A stretch of DNA of 64,000 nt from Microvirga sesbaniae (GTDB lineage Bacteria > Pseudomonadota > Alphaproteobacteria > Rhizobiales > Beijerinckiaceae). This document shows positions 17,358 through 24,525 of the stretch, one piece after another (the first letter of the stretch is position 1; the number at the start of each line of letters is the position of its first letter). Made by a program: the position numbers and the translations under genes. The notes beneath the pieces are model-generated. The model worked only from the letters and a program-made list of their open reading frames with translations. It did not search any database and was not told the origin of the DNA. The stretch lies in the NCBI RefSeq assembly GCF_025460805.1, contig NZ_JAMXFJ010000005.1, forward strand, positions 178,297-242,296. Reading direction: 5' to 3'.

Positions 17358-18377
17358 TCAGCTGCCGTTGAGATCGTGCGCGATCGGCAGGTAGAAGTCT
17401 TTCCAGGATTTGGGCTGGGTCTTGAGCGTGCCGATCTTGTAGAGATGCTCGGCGAACTTCATCGTGCCCTGCGGCTCGAGGTTCCACTCCATCATGCCGG
17501 GCTCCTTGAGCCATGCGAGCAGATCCTCCGGGCTGGTCTTGTCGCCAGTGATCTCCTTGTAGATGTCGACCGCCGCCTTCGTGTCGCTGCGGATGAAGTC
17601 CTGCGCCTCCTTGGACGCGGCACGGACGGCCTCGATGACCTTCGGGTTGGCCTCGGCGAATTTCGTCGTCGTGAAGAACTGGCCCTGCGTGAGCGGCCCG
17701 CCGATGATGTCGGGCGATTGCAGGATGATGCGCGCGTTGGGAACCGTCTTCATCTCGATGTACTGGAAGGGCGGAGCCGCAAAGTGGTTCTTCACCTCGT
17801 GCTGTGGATTGGTCATGGCCACGACGGCGTCCGGATGGCCGAGCTGCACCGTGTTGGCGTCGAGCTTCGACCATTGGTCGGCGCCGAACTCCTTGGCGCT
17901 CGCCATCTGGAGCAGGATCGCCTGGGTCGAGACCTTGACGGTCGGCACGGCGATCTTGTCGCCCGGGCCGATATCCTTCAGCGACTTGATCTTGGGATCG
18001 TGCGTCACGAAGGCGAGCGGCAGGGCGGACGAGGCCACGATGCCTTTCACGCCGCCCTTGGTGCGGTCCCAGAGCAGGAGCAGGTTGCCGACGCCGGTAT
18101 TCACCATGTCGACGCCGCCGGAAAGGAGTGCATCGGTCTGCGCGCCGCCGCCGCTGAAGGTGATCCACTTGGTCTTCAGGTCGGGCAGGCCGAGGCGGGC
18201 GGCGTGCTTCTCGATGAGCTGCTGCTTCTCGATGATGTGGGTCGGCAGGTAGATGATGCCGGGCTGCCGCGTGATCGAGACCTCATTCTTCTGCTGCGCG
18301 AGAACCGGGTTCGAAAGGGCGGCCAGCCCAACGGCGGCCACGATACCGGCGCACAGGCGCCGCATCTGCTTCTTCAT
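17358..18377 (-). CDS. ABC transporter substrate-binding protein (SsuA/TauA, NMT1-like)
   Basis: A 339-residue exported protein. Signal peptide MKKQMRRLCAGIVAAVGLAALS ends near NPVLAQQ (written here in two parts). The mature part has the NMT1/THI5-like pattern GGGAQTDALLSGGVDMVNTG and KIAVPTVKVSTQAILLQM. Ribosome site AGAGGAAG precedes the ATG. It opens the minus-strand operon of ABC transporter, dehydratase, RraA-like and HpaI-like genes, and is divergent from a GntR gene with a palindromic operator between them. Ligand unknown, probably an organic acid. Confidence 0.88.
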   Translation of the reverse strand: MKKQMRRLCAGIVAAVGLAALSNPVLAQQKNEVSITRQPGIIYLPTHIIEKQQLIEKHAARLGLPDLKTKWITFSGGGAQTDALLSGGVDMVNTGVGNLLLLWDRTKGGVKGIVASSALPLAFVTHDPKIKSLKDIGPGDKIAVPTVKVSTQAILLQMASAKEFGADQWSKLDANTVQLGHPDAVVAMTNPQHEVKNHFAAPPFQYIEMKTVPNARIILQSPDIIGGPLTQGQFFTTTKFAEANPKVIEAVRAASKEAQDFIRSDTKAAVDIYKEITGDKTSPEDLLAWLKEPGMMEWNLEPQGTMKFAEHLYKIGTLKTQPKSWKDFYLPIAHDLNGS

Positions 18378-18454
18378 GGTGCTTCCTCTAGGGGTGGGCC
18401 CCTCTTCGCGGGAGCCTCGATGGCCAAGCTCGGCCCATCAGCCGATAACTCATA

Positions 18455-18470
18455 CACTAATGCATTAGTG
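18455..18470. promoter_or_regulatory. candidate GntR operator, 16-bp perfect palindrome
   Basis: CACTAATGCATTAGTG is a perfect palindrome in the 147-bp divergent gap, with further matching bases outside one mismatch on each side. It has the AT-rich, dyad form typical of FCD-type GntR sites and lies 55 bp before the regulator's start codon. Binding by that regulator is inferred. Confidence 0.65.
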
Positions 18471-18524
18471 CATCCGGCACAAGTGTGGTATAGACAGGAC
18501 CGACGAAAGTTCAGGTTCCCTCCG

Positions 18525-19247
18525 ATGCCGCCATCCCGCACCGCCTCCGCCCCGCAACCCGCGCTTCCCGCCACGGATCGGCTCGAACGGGGCCGCCAGG
18601 CGGCGCCCCAGGTCTTCGAACAGCTGCGGGAGATGATCATCTCCCTCGCCCTGGCTCCCGGGACGGTCCTCAACCGAGTCACCCTGCAGCAGGAATTCGG
18701 GCTCAGCTCGACCCCGATCCGGGATGCGCTCCTGAGGCTTCAGGAGGACGGGCTCGTCGACATCTTCCCGCAGCATGCGACCGTGGTCAGCCCGATTGAC
18801 CTGAGGCTCGCCCAGCAGGCCCATTTCCTGCGCCGCTCCCTCGAGCTCGAGATTGTCCGCGACCTGGCGCTCGCCCGGGACCCGAGGCTCGTCGCCAGGC
18901 TCCAGGGATTTCTCGCCCAGCAGCAGGCCCTGATGGAGGCCGCGGACTTCGAGGCTTTCTCCCTGACCGATCAGGCCTTTCACCAGCATCTCTACGAGGC
19001 GGCCAGGATGACCGACCTGTGGAGTCTCGTGCGCAGCCGCAGCGGCCATATCGACCGCCTGCGCCGCCTCCATCTTCCCACGCCGGGCAAGGCCCAGGAC
19101 ATCGTGCAGCATCACCGGCTGATCGTGCAGGCGATCGCCGAGGGACGCCCCGAGGACGCCCAGGAGCACCTGCGCCATCACCTCTCCGGGACCCTGTCCT
19201 ACGTGGACGAGATCCGGGCGAAATATCCCGGCTATGTCAGAGGCTAG
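18525..19247 (+). CDS. GntR family transcriptional regulator, FCD domain
   Basis: A 240-residue regulator. The winged helix spans about residues 25-95 (FGLSSTPIRDALLRLQEDG) and the FCD domain follows, with the conserved DQAFHQHLYEAA and HHRLIVQAI helices that carry metal-binding His residues. It is divergent from the sugar-acid operon and probably represses it through the palindrome at 18455. The open frame extends far upstream on this strand, but the sequence before 18525 is only the complement of the binding-protein gene; the ATG at 18525 gives the family length. Confidence 0.86.
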   Translation: MPPSRTASAPQPALPATDRLERGRQAAPQVFEQLREMIISLALAPGTVLNRVTLQQEFGLSSTPIRDALLRLQEDGLVDIFPQHATVVSPIDLRLAQQAHFLRRSLELEIVRDLALARDPRLVARLQGFLAQQQALMEAADFEAFSLTDQAFHQHLYEAARMTDLWSLVRSRSGHIDRLRRLHLPTPGKAQDIVQHHRLIVQAIAEGRPEDAQEHLRHHLSGTLSYVDEIRAKYPGYVRG

Positions 19248-19300
19248 GCGGCGGAGCCGGGGCCCTCCGACCGGTCGCCGGCGACCGCATCGGCGGCGCG

Positions 19301-19523
19301 AGAGCATCGGACGTGAAAAGTGGACCCACTTGTGGGATCGGATCCGATACTCCTTTGCCGGAGCGACGCATCGTTCCGGGCGGACCCAGAGGGCCGCACG
19401 ATGCGCTAGAGCATCGGACGGAAAAGTGGATCCGGTTTTCCGTTCTGACCGATGCTCTCATTCAAGAAGAAAGCATCGGATGGATCCCAAAAGGGCAAGT
19501 CCACTTTTGGGTCCGATGCTTTA
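19301..19523 (+). repeat. interspersed 3'-end repeat element, copy 1 (compound)
   Basis: A compound element between convergent GntR and NarL-like genes. It has repeated AGCATCGGA termini, AAAAGTGGA/TCCACTTTT arms, and a centre reading CGATGCTCTCATTCAAGAAG that is shared with the copies at 43877 (inverted) and 52892. It can fold into two hairpins. The TAA stop of the minus-strand regulator gene is made by the last three bases (TTA at 19521-19523). Confidence 0.85.
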
Positions 19524-20267
19524 GACGGACGGCAGAGGCTTCGGCTCCGTCCGGACGTACCGCGCCGCCCAGAGCGCCGCCTGCGTGCGATTGCAGGCTC
19601 CGATCTTCTTCAGGATCGCCTTGACGTGGACCTTCACCGTGGCCTCGGACAGGTTCAGCTGGCGGGCGATGACCTTGTTGGGCGCCCCATCCCTCAGGCA
19701 GGCGAGGATCTGGGCTTCGCGGCTGGACAGCTTCCGGCTTTGATGGCCATTGACGCGCATCGGAACCAGACCTTCGCCCGCATCGCCCTCGGCGTCGCTC
19801 AGCCCCAGCTCTGCGATCGGCAGCACGATCGCGGCCGGCAGAACGATCTCCCCCAGCATCACCAGCTCAAGGGATTTGATCAGCACATCCTGCCGCTGAT
19901 TCGTCAGGCAGAAGCCGTGCACTCCCGCGCTCCATGCCGCGTGCACGACAGCCGCATCGAAGGAATCGGCCAGCATCACCATCCTGGCATCGGGAGCATG
20001 TGCCTTGAGCCGTCTCGCCAGATCGGTGACGCCATCGGCGAAGCTGCTTCCATCGATGATGAAGAGCGCAGACACCTCGTCGTCGATCCGGGGCAGGCTT
20101 GAAAATCCGTCGACGATGTCGTGCCAGACGATGAAGCCTGCTTCCGACAGGACGTTCTCCAGACCGAGGCGAAGCAGGGGATTGGTGCAGACCGGAAATA
20201 CGATCGTCGAGGAACAGGCACGATCGTTGTACATCAAACGGGTTTCGGCGGCGCTCTGTAACGACAT
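19521..20267 (-). CDS. LuxR-type response regulator with degenerate receiver domain
   Basis: A 248-residue protein with a receiver-like domain (about 20-140) and a NarL-type helix-turn-helix (about 178-240; KLSSREAQILACLRDGAPNKVI). Asp72 (FIIDGSS) is in the phospho-acceptor position, but the acidic pocket is replaced by FPVCTN, so normal phosphotransfer is doubtful. It may be controlled by a ligand or by protein contact. It is last in a minus-strand run with DUF1236, anti-sigma and ECF sigma genes, though gaps of 57 and 118 bp allow separate promoters. Its stop codon lies in the terminal bases of a repeat element. Confidence 0.85.
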   Translation of the reverse strand: MSLQSAAETRLMYNDRACSSTIVFPVCTNPLLRLGLENVLSEAGFIVWHDIVDGFSSLPRIDDEVSALFIIDGSSFADGVTDLARRLKAHAPDARMVMLADSFDAAVVHAAWSAGVHGFCLTNQRQDVLIKSLELVMLGEIVLPAAIVLPIAELGLSDAEGDAGEGLVPMRVNGHQSRKLSSREAQILACLRDGAPNKVIARQLNLSEATVKVHVKAILKKIGACNRTQAALWAARYVRTEPKPLPSV

Positions 20268-20324
20268 GTCGTGTTCGCCTCTTCTTCTCGCAAATGAATT
20301 TTCGTCATCGTGCAGGCTCAGCCG

Positions 20325-20684
20325 TCACTGGATGACGTAGACAATCTTTCGGGATGTGGCATCGACGATCACGCGGCGGCCATCGACCACGGCGTAACGG
20401 TAGGTTTCGTGCTTAGGAATCGGGCGCAGCTCGATGGTCTCGGACAGGCTGTCGCCGACCGATGTTCCCTGGGCGACTGATGTCGTCGGTGACCGCTCCA
20501 GCCCGACGGTCAACCTGGCCGACAGGTCAGCCGCCATGGTGCGGACGGCCTCCGGGATGGCGTGCGATGGATTGACCGAGGCCGTCGCGAGCGGATCCGT
20601 CGCATTCGGCGCCGTCGTGGGGGTTGCAATGGTCCCCACGGAGAAGACGGCAAAAGCCAGATGGTACGCGGCTCTCATACTCAT
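20325..20684 (-). CDS. DUF1236 family exported protein
   Basis: A 119-residue protein with a hydrophobic N-terminus (MSMRAAYHLAFAVFSVGTIA) that looks like a signal peptide, a Thr/Ala-rich linker, and a C-terminal DUF1236 module ending RPIPKHETYRYAVVDGRRVI followed by VDATSRKIVYVIQ. DUF1236 proteins are small, secreted and common in Hyphomicrobiales; their function is unknown. It sits between the anti-sigma gene and the degenerate-receiver regulator gene. A second family member is encoded at 22455. Confidence 0.8.
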   Translation of the reverse strand: MSMRAAYHLAFAVFSVGTIATPTTAPNATDPLATASVNPSHAIPEAVRTMAADLSARLTVGLERSPTTSVAQGTSVGDSLSETIELRPIPKHETYRYAVVDGRRVIVDATSRKIVYVIQ

Positions 20685-20802
20685 CCTCTATCACTCGCCG
20701 GATTGGACAGAGAACGGAAGGGCCCGCGGGTTTATTCCACCTTTCCTAGAAAAATTCTCAAGTGTCCCGATCCCCGTGAAGCCTGGCCCTTGCGGAGCAA
20801 CC

Positions 20803-21558
20803 TCACGGAGCCGTCTCGGCGAGAGCCTTGGCCTCCGCCTCGTCGGCAAGAGGCTCGCCAGCCCCGATCGTCTGGAGATAGGCCGCCGTCGGATCGCCTC
20901 CGCCGCTCGGCACGTACGCATCCTGGTTGACGGGAGTTGCCAGGGCGAAGGTCGGCTTCCATTCCCCATCGCGGCACGCGACCGCCTCGGCGGACTCGGC
21001 AGGAGCATGCAGCCGAAATTCACGACACAGGGATCCGTCCGCAAGGCGATAGGTCGAGATCACCCGCAGGCGGCCGAACGGCAGGTCCACGTCCCTTCCC
21101 GAGCCCGTCTTGTCCAGTTCACGGTGGAGGACGGGGCTTTCCAAGCGGGCCAGCAACCCATGCGCTTCGGGCCTGCTCCGCCAACCGGCAAAGTAGCCCA
21201 GCGCAAGCGCGATGGCGGCGACGGACGCGGCCAGAGCCATTTGACGGAACGCCTGGTTCGATCTCAGCCGTTCACTCCATGGCGTCTTGGCGCGCGGTTC
21301 CGATGGTGCTCCCGCTGCGGCCTCATAGGCATTGATCTGAGCCGAAACGGCCGACCGCAACTGGGCCGGCACATCGGACATCAGGGCGTCGGCGAGGGCG
21401 GATCGGGTCAGGCGACGGCTCTGCTGAAATTCCAAGATCCGTCTGGCCACCACGGGATCCTCCGCCATCGCCTTGGCGATCGCAGCAGCCGTGGGCTCCT
21501 CGAGTTCGCCGTCGGCGAAGGCCATCAGGATCTCATCACTGAGGTGCAGCTGGGACAT
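20803..21558 (-). CDS. membrane-anchored anti-sigma factor
   Basis: A 251-residue protein. The cytoplasmic N-terminus (LSDEILMAFADGELEEPTAA and following helix) is typical of anti-sigma domains that lack the zinc His-Cys-Cys motif. One transmembrane segment lies at about 108-127 (MALAASVAAIALALGYFAGW) and a periplasmic domain of about 120 residues follows. Its gene begins 33 bp after the ECF sigma gene. The ATG at 21558 is chosen because GGGGAG precedes it; the ATG at 21591 would abut the sigma stop and add an unlikely basic tail. Confidence 0.82.
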   Translation of the reverse strand: MSQLHLSDEILMAFADGELEEPTAAAIAKAMAEDPVVARRILEFQQSRRLTRSALADALMSDVPAQLRSAVSAQINAYEAAAGAPSEPRAKTPWSERLRSNQAFRQMALAASVAAIALALGYFAGWRSRPEAHGLLARLESPVLHRELDKTGSGRDVDLPFGRLRVISTYRLADGSLCREFRLHAPAESAEAVACRDGEWKPTFALATPVNQDAYVPSGGGDPTAAYLQTIGAGEPLADEAEAKALAETAP

Positions 21559-21591
21559 CACGATCGCTCCCCTGTTCCTTTTCGTTTGCAT

Positions 21592-22083
21592 CTAGGCGGC
21601 AGCCGTCATCTCCATCAATCGCCTGCGCGCCCGTGCCAGCCGGCTCATGACCGTCCCGATGGGGATCCCCAGGACCTCGGCAGCCTCCCGGTAGCTGAGA
21701 TCTTCGGCGCAGACCAGGACGAGAACCTCCCTTTGCTCCTGCGGCAAGCTGTCGATGGCACGCTGGACCTGCGACAGGACCAGACGGCTCAGGATCGGCC
21801 CCTCTCCCGGATCCCCGATGAGCTGCGTCTGCAGGGATACATCTTCCGTCATGCCTTCAGCCTTCATCCGTCGGAGGTGATCGATCCAGTGGTTGCGGAG
21901 AATGCGGAACATCCACGCATCGAACTTGGTCCCCGGCGTCCAGCTGCCTGCATTGGCGAGGGCGCGCTCGCAGGCCCCCTGGACGAGATCATCCGCCAGG
22001 GGCTGCGAACGGCAAAGCACAAGCGCAAAGCGCCTGAGCCGGGGCAGAAGCGCCACCAGTTCCTGTCCTATGGCTGCCGGCAT
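21592..22083 (-). CDS. ECF-type RNA polymerase sigma factor
   Basis: A 163-residue sigma-70 factor with only regions 2 and 4. Region 2 includes ADDLVQGACERAL and FDAWMFRILRNHWIDHLRR; region 4 includes LPQEQREVLVLVCAEDLSYREAAEVLGIPIGTVMSRL (two adjoining helices near residues 110-146). It is followed by a membrane anti-sigma gene on the same strand, so it probably answers an envelope signal. The partner pair does not resemble the PhyR-NepR-EcfG general stress system, as no NepR- or PhyR-like gene is present. Confidence 0.9.
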   Translation of the reverse strand: MPAAIGQELVALLPRLRRFALVLCRSQPLADDLVQGACERALANAGSWTPGTKFDAWMFRILRNHWIDHLRRMKAEGMTEDVSLQTQLIGDPGEGPILSRLVLSQVQRAIDSLPQEQREVLVLVCAEDLSYREAAEVLGIPIGTVMSRLARARRRLMEMTAAA

Positions 22084-22308
22084 TCCTGCTCCGCATAGCC
22101 TCTTCGCATCATAACGAAGGAACGAGCCGATTTATTCCCGTCGACGTGAGAGGAGCCCTCGGACCGGATGGGAGACCGACGGCTCTACCTGCGGAACAAG
22201 ATATCGTCCGCGAGACGAGTTTCCACCTCTCCAAGAGAGAGACCCAAGAAAACGGCACAAGAGAAAACCAAGAGAAAACCAATAAAAAAACCCAAGAAAA
22301 AACCCAAG

Positions 22309-22335
22309 AAAAAGGGCGGCCCATCCGGGCCGCCC
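22309..22335 (-). terminator. Rho-independent terminator of DUF1236 gene
   Basis: GGGCGGCCC-ATCC-GGGCCGCCC is a perfect 9-bp stem with a 4-base loop. On the minus strand it is followed directly by a T run, then further T runs separated by CTTGGG. It lies 120 bp after the stop of the DUF1236 gene at 22455. Confidence 0.85.
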
Positions 22336-22371
22336 ATGCTCCACTCGGGACGGAGCGGTCGTTAGAGCATT

Positions 22372-22415
22372 TTCCGGTGAAGTGGATCCGGTTCACCGTC
22401 AGAAAATGCCGCTAG
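22372..22415 (-). repeat. short variant of interspersed 3'-end repeat
   Basis: The segment starts TTAGAGCATTTTCCGGTGAA and ends with TCAGAAAATGC then CGCTAG, an imperfect palindrome around GTGGATCCGGTTCAC. It has the same outline as the longer elements (AGAGCAT end, AGTGGATCCGG centre) but a different stem. It lies 40 bp after the DUF1236 stop. Confidence 0.65.
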
Positions 22416-22454
22416 GCCAAAAAGAGAGATGATTCCACGTGAGGGGAAGCAGCC

Positions 22455-22862
22455 CTAGCGGATGACCTGCACGATCTTGTGGCTGCTCGGCTCGACCAGC
22501 ACCGGGGTGTTGTTCACCACCGTGTACTTGTAGCCCTTCACCTTGTACTGGGCCGGAACCTCGTAATAGGTCACGCCGGACGCAGGCAGGGTCGCGCCGA
22601 CACGCACCTCTTCCTTGTAGGTGTAGGACGGCACGCTCTGGGTCGTCACGTACTGGCGGAATTCCGGCTGCTGCTGGTCGGCGATGCCGCCCACGATGGC
22701 GCCGGTCACGCCGCCGACAGCCGCACCGACCGGACCTCCGACGATCGCGCCGCCGACCGCGCCCGTGGCCGCGCCGGCAGCAGCGCCGCCCGACTGGGCG
22801 AAGGCCGCCGCAGGGACGAGAGAGGCGAGGACAGCACCCGCAAGAAGGATCTTCTTCGACAT
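22455..22862 (-). CDS. DUF1236 family exported protein with glycine-rich domain
   Basis: A 135-residue exported protein: signal peptide MSKKILLAGAVLASLVPAAA, then a Gly/Ala/Val-rich stretch with repeated GGAIVGGPVGAAVGGVTGAI (YMGG/glycine-zipper-like, may insert in membranes), then a C-terminal DUF1236 module ending VNNTPVLVEPSSHKIVQVIR. The start at 22862 has AGGAG seven bases upstream; an ATG at 22868 lies too close to that site. Function unknown; expression is probably monocistronic, as a terminator follows and the neighbours are distant. Confidence 0.83.
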   Translation of the reverse strand: MSKKILLAGAVLASLVPAAAFAQSGGAAAGAATGAVGGAIVGGPVGAAVGGVTGAIVGGIADQQQPEFRQYVTTQSVPSYTYKEEVRVGATLPASGVTYYEVPAQYKVKGYKYTVVNNTPVLVEPSSHKIVQVIR

Positions 22863-23480
22863 GATCATACTCCTGAATGAACGTTCGGGCTTCGCACCCG
22901 GCAACCGATAACGCGTCATTCGGCAAGTAGTTTCCAAGCAACGTGCAGGATGCGGGATGGCGTTTTCACGTTCATCATGATGAATATCCGTTCATTTTGC
23001 CCTTTCGACAGTATACGTCGCACCCCTATTCACCTTCCGTTCATCTCTTCGGCCCTTCGACGCTGCGGGATGGGCGCAAGTCGTCAAACGGGCGACGCGA
23101 ATTGTCGAACCTTCTTCCGCCCCAGGGCGAAAGGCGGGAGCCTCGCTCCGGCACCAAGACTGGGCCTCGGCGGCCATGGTCGATTGGGCCCGGCATCCAG
23201 CGCGCCCGGGATACCCCGCCGGCCATCCGCCCCGCACAGCTTGGCTTTTCGACGGGCCCGGGAGAGGGCCATTGTCCTGACTGCGGTTCGGGATCGGGCG
23301 CGTGCACGCTCGTCATCGATTCTGAACGACGGGGGCCGATGCAGGCCCGTGATCGCCTCATCGGCGGCAGACGCTCTTTGCCCGTTCGAGACTCGATGGG
23401 GTCGTCGGACGAGCATTCGGAAACCCTATGCACTCCGACCATGATGAGGCACAATGAACGCCCGATGAGGAGTGTGAGTC
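22863..23480. other. 618-bp intergenic stretch with no recognisable gene
   Basis: This gap separates divergent DUF1236 and polyol dehydrogenase genes and so holds two promoters. Several overlapping open frames exist on both strands but none has a ribosome site plus a recognisable protein. GAGGAG at the right end is the ribosome site of the dehydrogenase. No repeat or RNA gene was recognised. Confidence 0.45.
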
Positions 23481-24518
23481 ATGGAAGCGCTGGTGCTGGA
23501 GCGCAAGGACGAACTCCACTTGCGCGACTTTGCGCTCGAGGAAACACTGGGTCCTCGGGACGTGCGGATCGCCCTTCGAACGGTCGGCGTCTGTGGCAGC
23601 GACGTCCATTACTACACGCACGGAGCCATCGGCCCCTTCGTCGTCAGGGAACCGATGATCCTCGGGCATGAGGCGGCAGGACAGGTGGTCGAGGTCGGGT
23701 CGGCCGTGACGGAGCTGAGCCCGGGCGACCGCGTCTGCATGGAGCCCGGCATTCCCGATCCGACGAGCCGCGCGACGCGTCTCGGCAAATACAATCTCGA
23801 TCCGGCCGTTCGCTTCTGGGCGACCCCGCCGGTGCACGGCGTGCTGCGGCCGACCGTCGTCCACCCTGTCGATTTCACGTTCAAGCTTCCCGACCATGTC
23901 TCCTACGCGGAAGGCGCGATGGTCGAGCCTCTGGCCGTCGGGGTCCACGCGGCCACCAAGGTGCAGGTCCAGCCCGGCGACCTCGCCGTCGTCATCGGGG
24001 CCGGGCCGATCGGCATGATGACGATCCTGGCCGCCCTGGCTGCCGGCTGCTCCCGCGTCATCGTAAGCGACATCCACGAGCCGAAACTGCACATGGCGCG
24101 CAAGCTCGGTCCCGTCGTCCCGGTGAATGTGAGAAGCGAGAACCTGTTGGCCGCCGTCAGGCGCGAGAGCGACGGCTGGGGAGCGGACGTCATCTTCGAA
24201 TGCTCGGGCTACCCGCCCGCCATGGCGGAGATCTTCGATCTCGTCTGTCCGGGCGGGAAAGTGGCCCTGGTCGGCATTCCGCTCGAGCCGTTCGCCTTCG
24301 ATGTGAGCAAGGCACAGGTCAAGGAGGTCCGGGTCGAGAGCATCTTCCGCTACGCCCATGTCTACCCGCGGGCAGTGGCGATGATCGCATCGGGACGGAT
24401 CGACGTGAAGCCTCTGATCACCGACCGCTTCGCCTTCAAGGACAGCGTCGAGGCCTTCGATTTCGCCAAGGCCATGCCGCCTGCCTCCGTGAAGGTGCAG
24501 ATCGACATGCCTGGCTGA
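23481..24518 (+). CDS. zinc-type polyol dehydrogenase (xylitol/sorbitol dehydrogenase)
   Basis: A 345-residue medium-chain dehydrogenase. Catalytic zinc ligands are Cys38 ([10 protein letters not shown]), His63 and Glu64 (LGHEAAG); the NAD site is GAGPIGMM at about residues 173-180. The structural-zinc lobe, normally four Cys, reads [20 protein letters not shown], so the second zinc is absent, as in some sorbitol dehydrogenases. It probably oxidises xylitol or sorbitol to the ketose. The gene is convergent with the mannitol dehydrogenase gene (7-bp gap) and belongs functionally with the polyol transporter. Substrate preference between xylitol and sorbitol is not decidable here. Confidence 0.88.
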   Translation: MEALVLERKDELHLRDFALEETLGPRDVRIALRTVGVCGSDVHYYTHGAIGPFVVREPMILGHEAAGQVVEVGSAVTELSPGDRVCMEPGIPDPTSRATRLGKYNLDPAVRFWATPPVHGVLRPTVVHPVDFTFKLPDHVSYAEGAMVEPLAVGVHAATKVQVQPGDLAVVIGAGPIGMMTILAALAAGCSRVIVSDIHEPKLHMARKLGPVVPVNVRSENLLAAVRRESDGWGADVIFECSGYPPAMAEIFDLVCPGGKVALVGIPLEPFAFDVSKAQVKEVRVESIFRYAHVYPRAVAMIASGRIDVKPLITDRFAFKDSVEAFDFAKAMPPASVKVQIDMPG

Positions 24519-24525
24519 ACCGGGT

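Larger units (their letters stand above)
22084..22454. other. 371-bp intergenic stretch: terminator, T-rich tract and short repeat
   Basis: No gene is seen. Read on the minus strand, the stretch downstream of the DUF1236 gene holds a short copy of the interspersed repeat (22372-22415), then a GC hairpin (22314-22335), then about 85 bases built from repeats of TTTTTTCTTGGG-like units (22220-22313). The bases before the ECF sigma start (22084-22143) probably hold its promoter. Confidence 0.6.

Noticed and set aside
20434..22098. A 554-codon open frame on the plus strand
   Set aside because: It covers the complement of the DUF1236, anti-sigma and ECF sigma genes; these have family motifs and good start sites, while it has neither.
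23041..23454. Open frames on both strands in the 618-bp gap before the polyol dehydrogenase
   Set aside because: None has a ribosome site or a recognisable protein; frames are open by chance in GC-rich DNA. A diverged small gene cannot be fully excluded.
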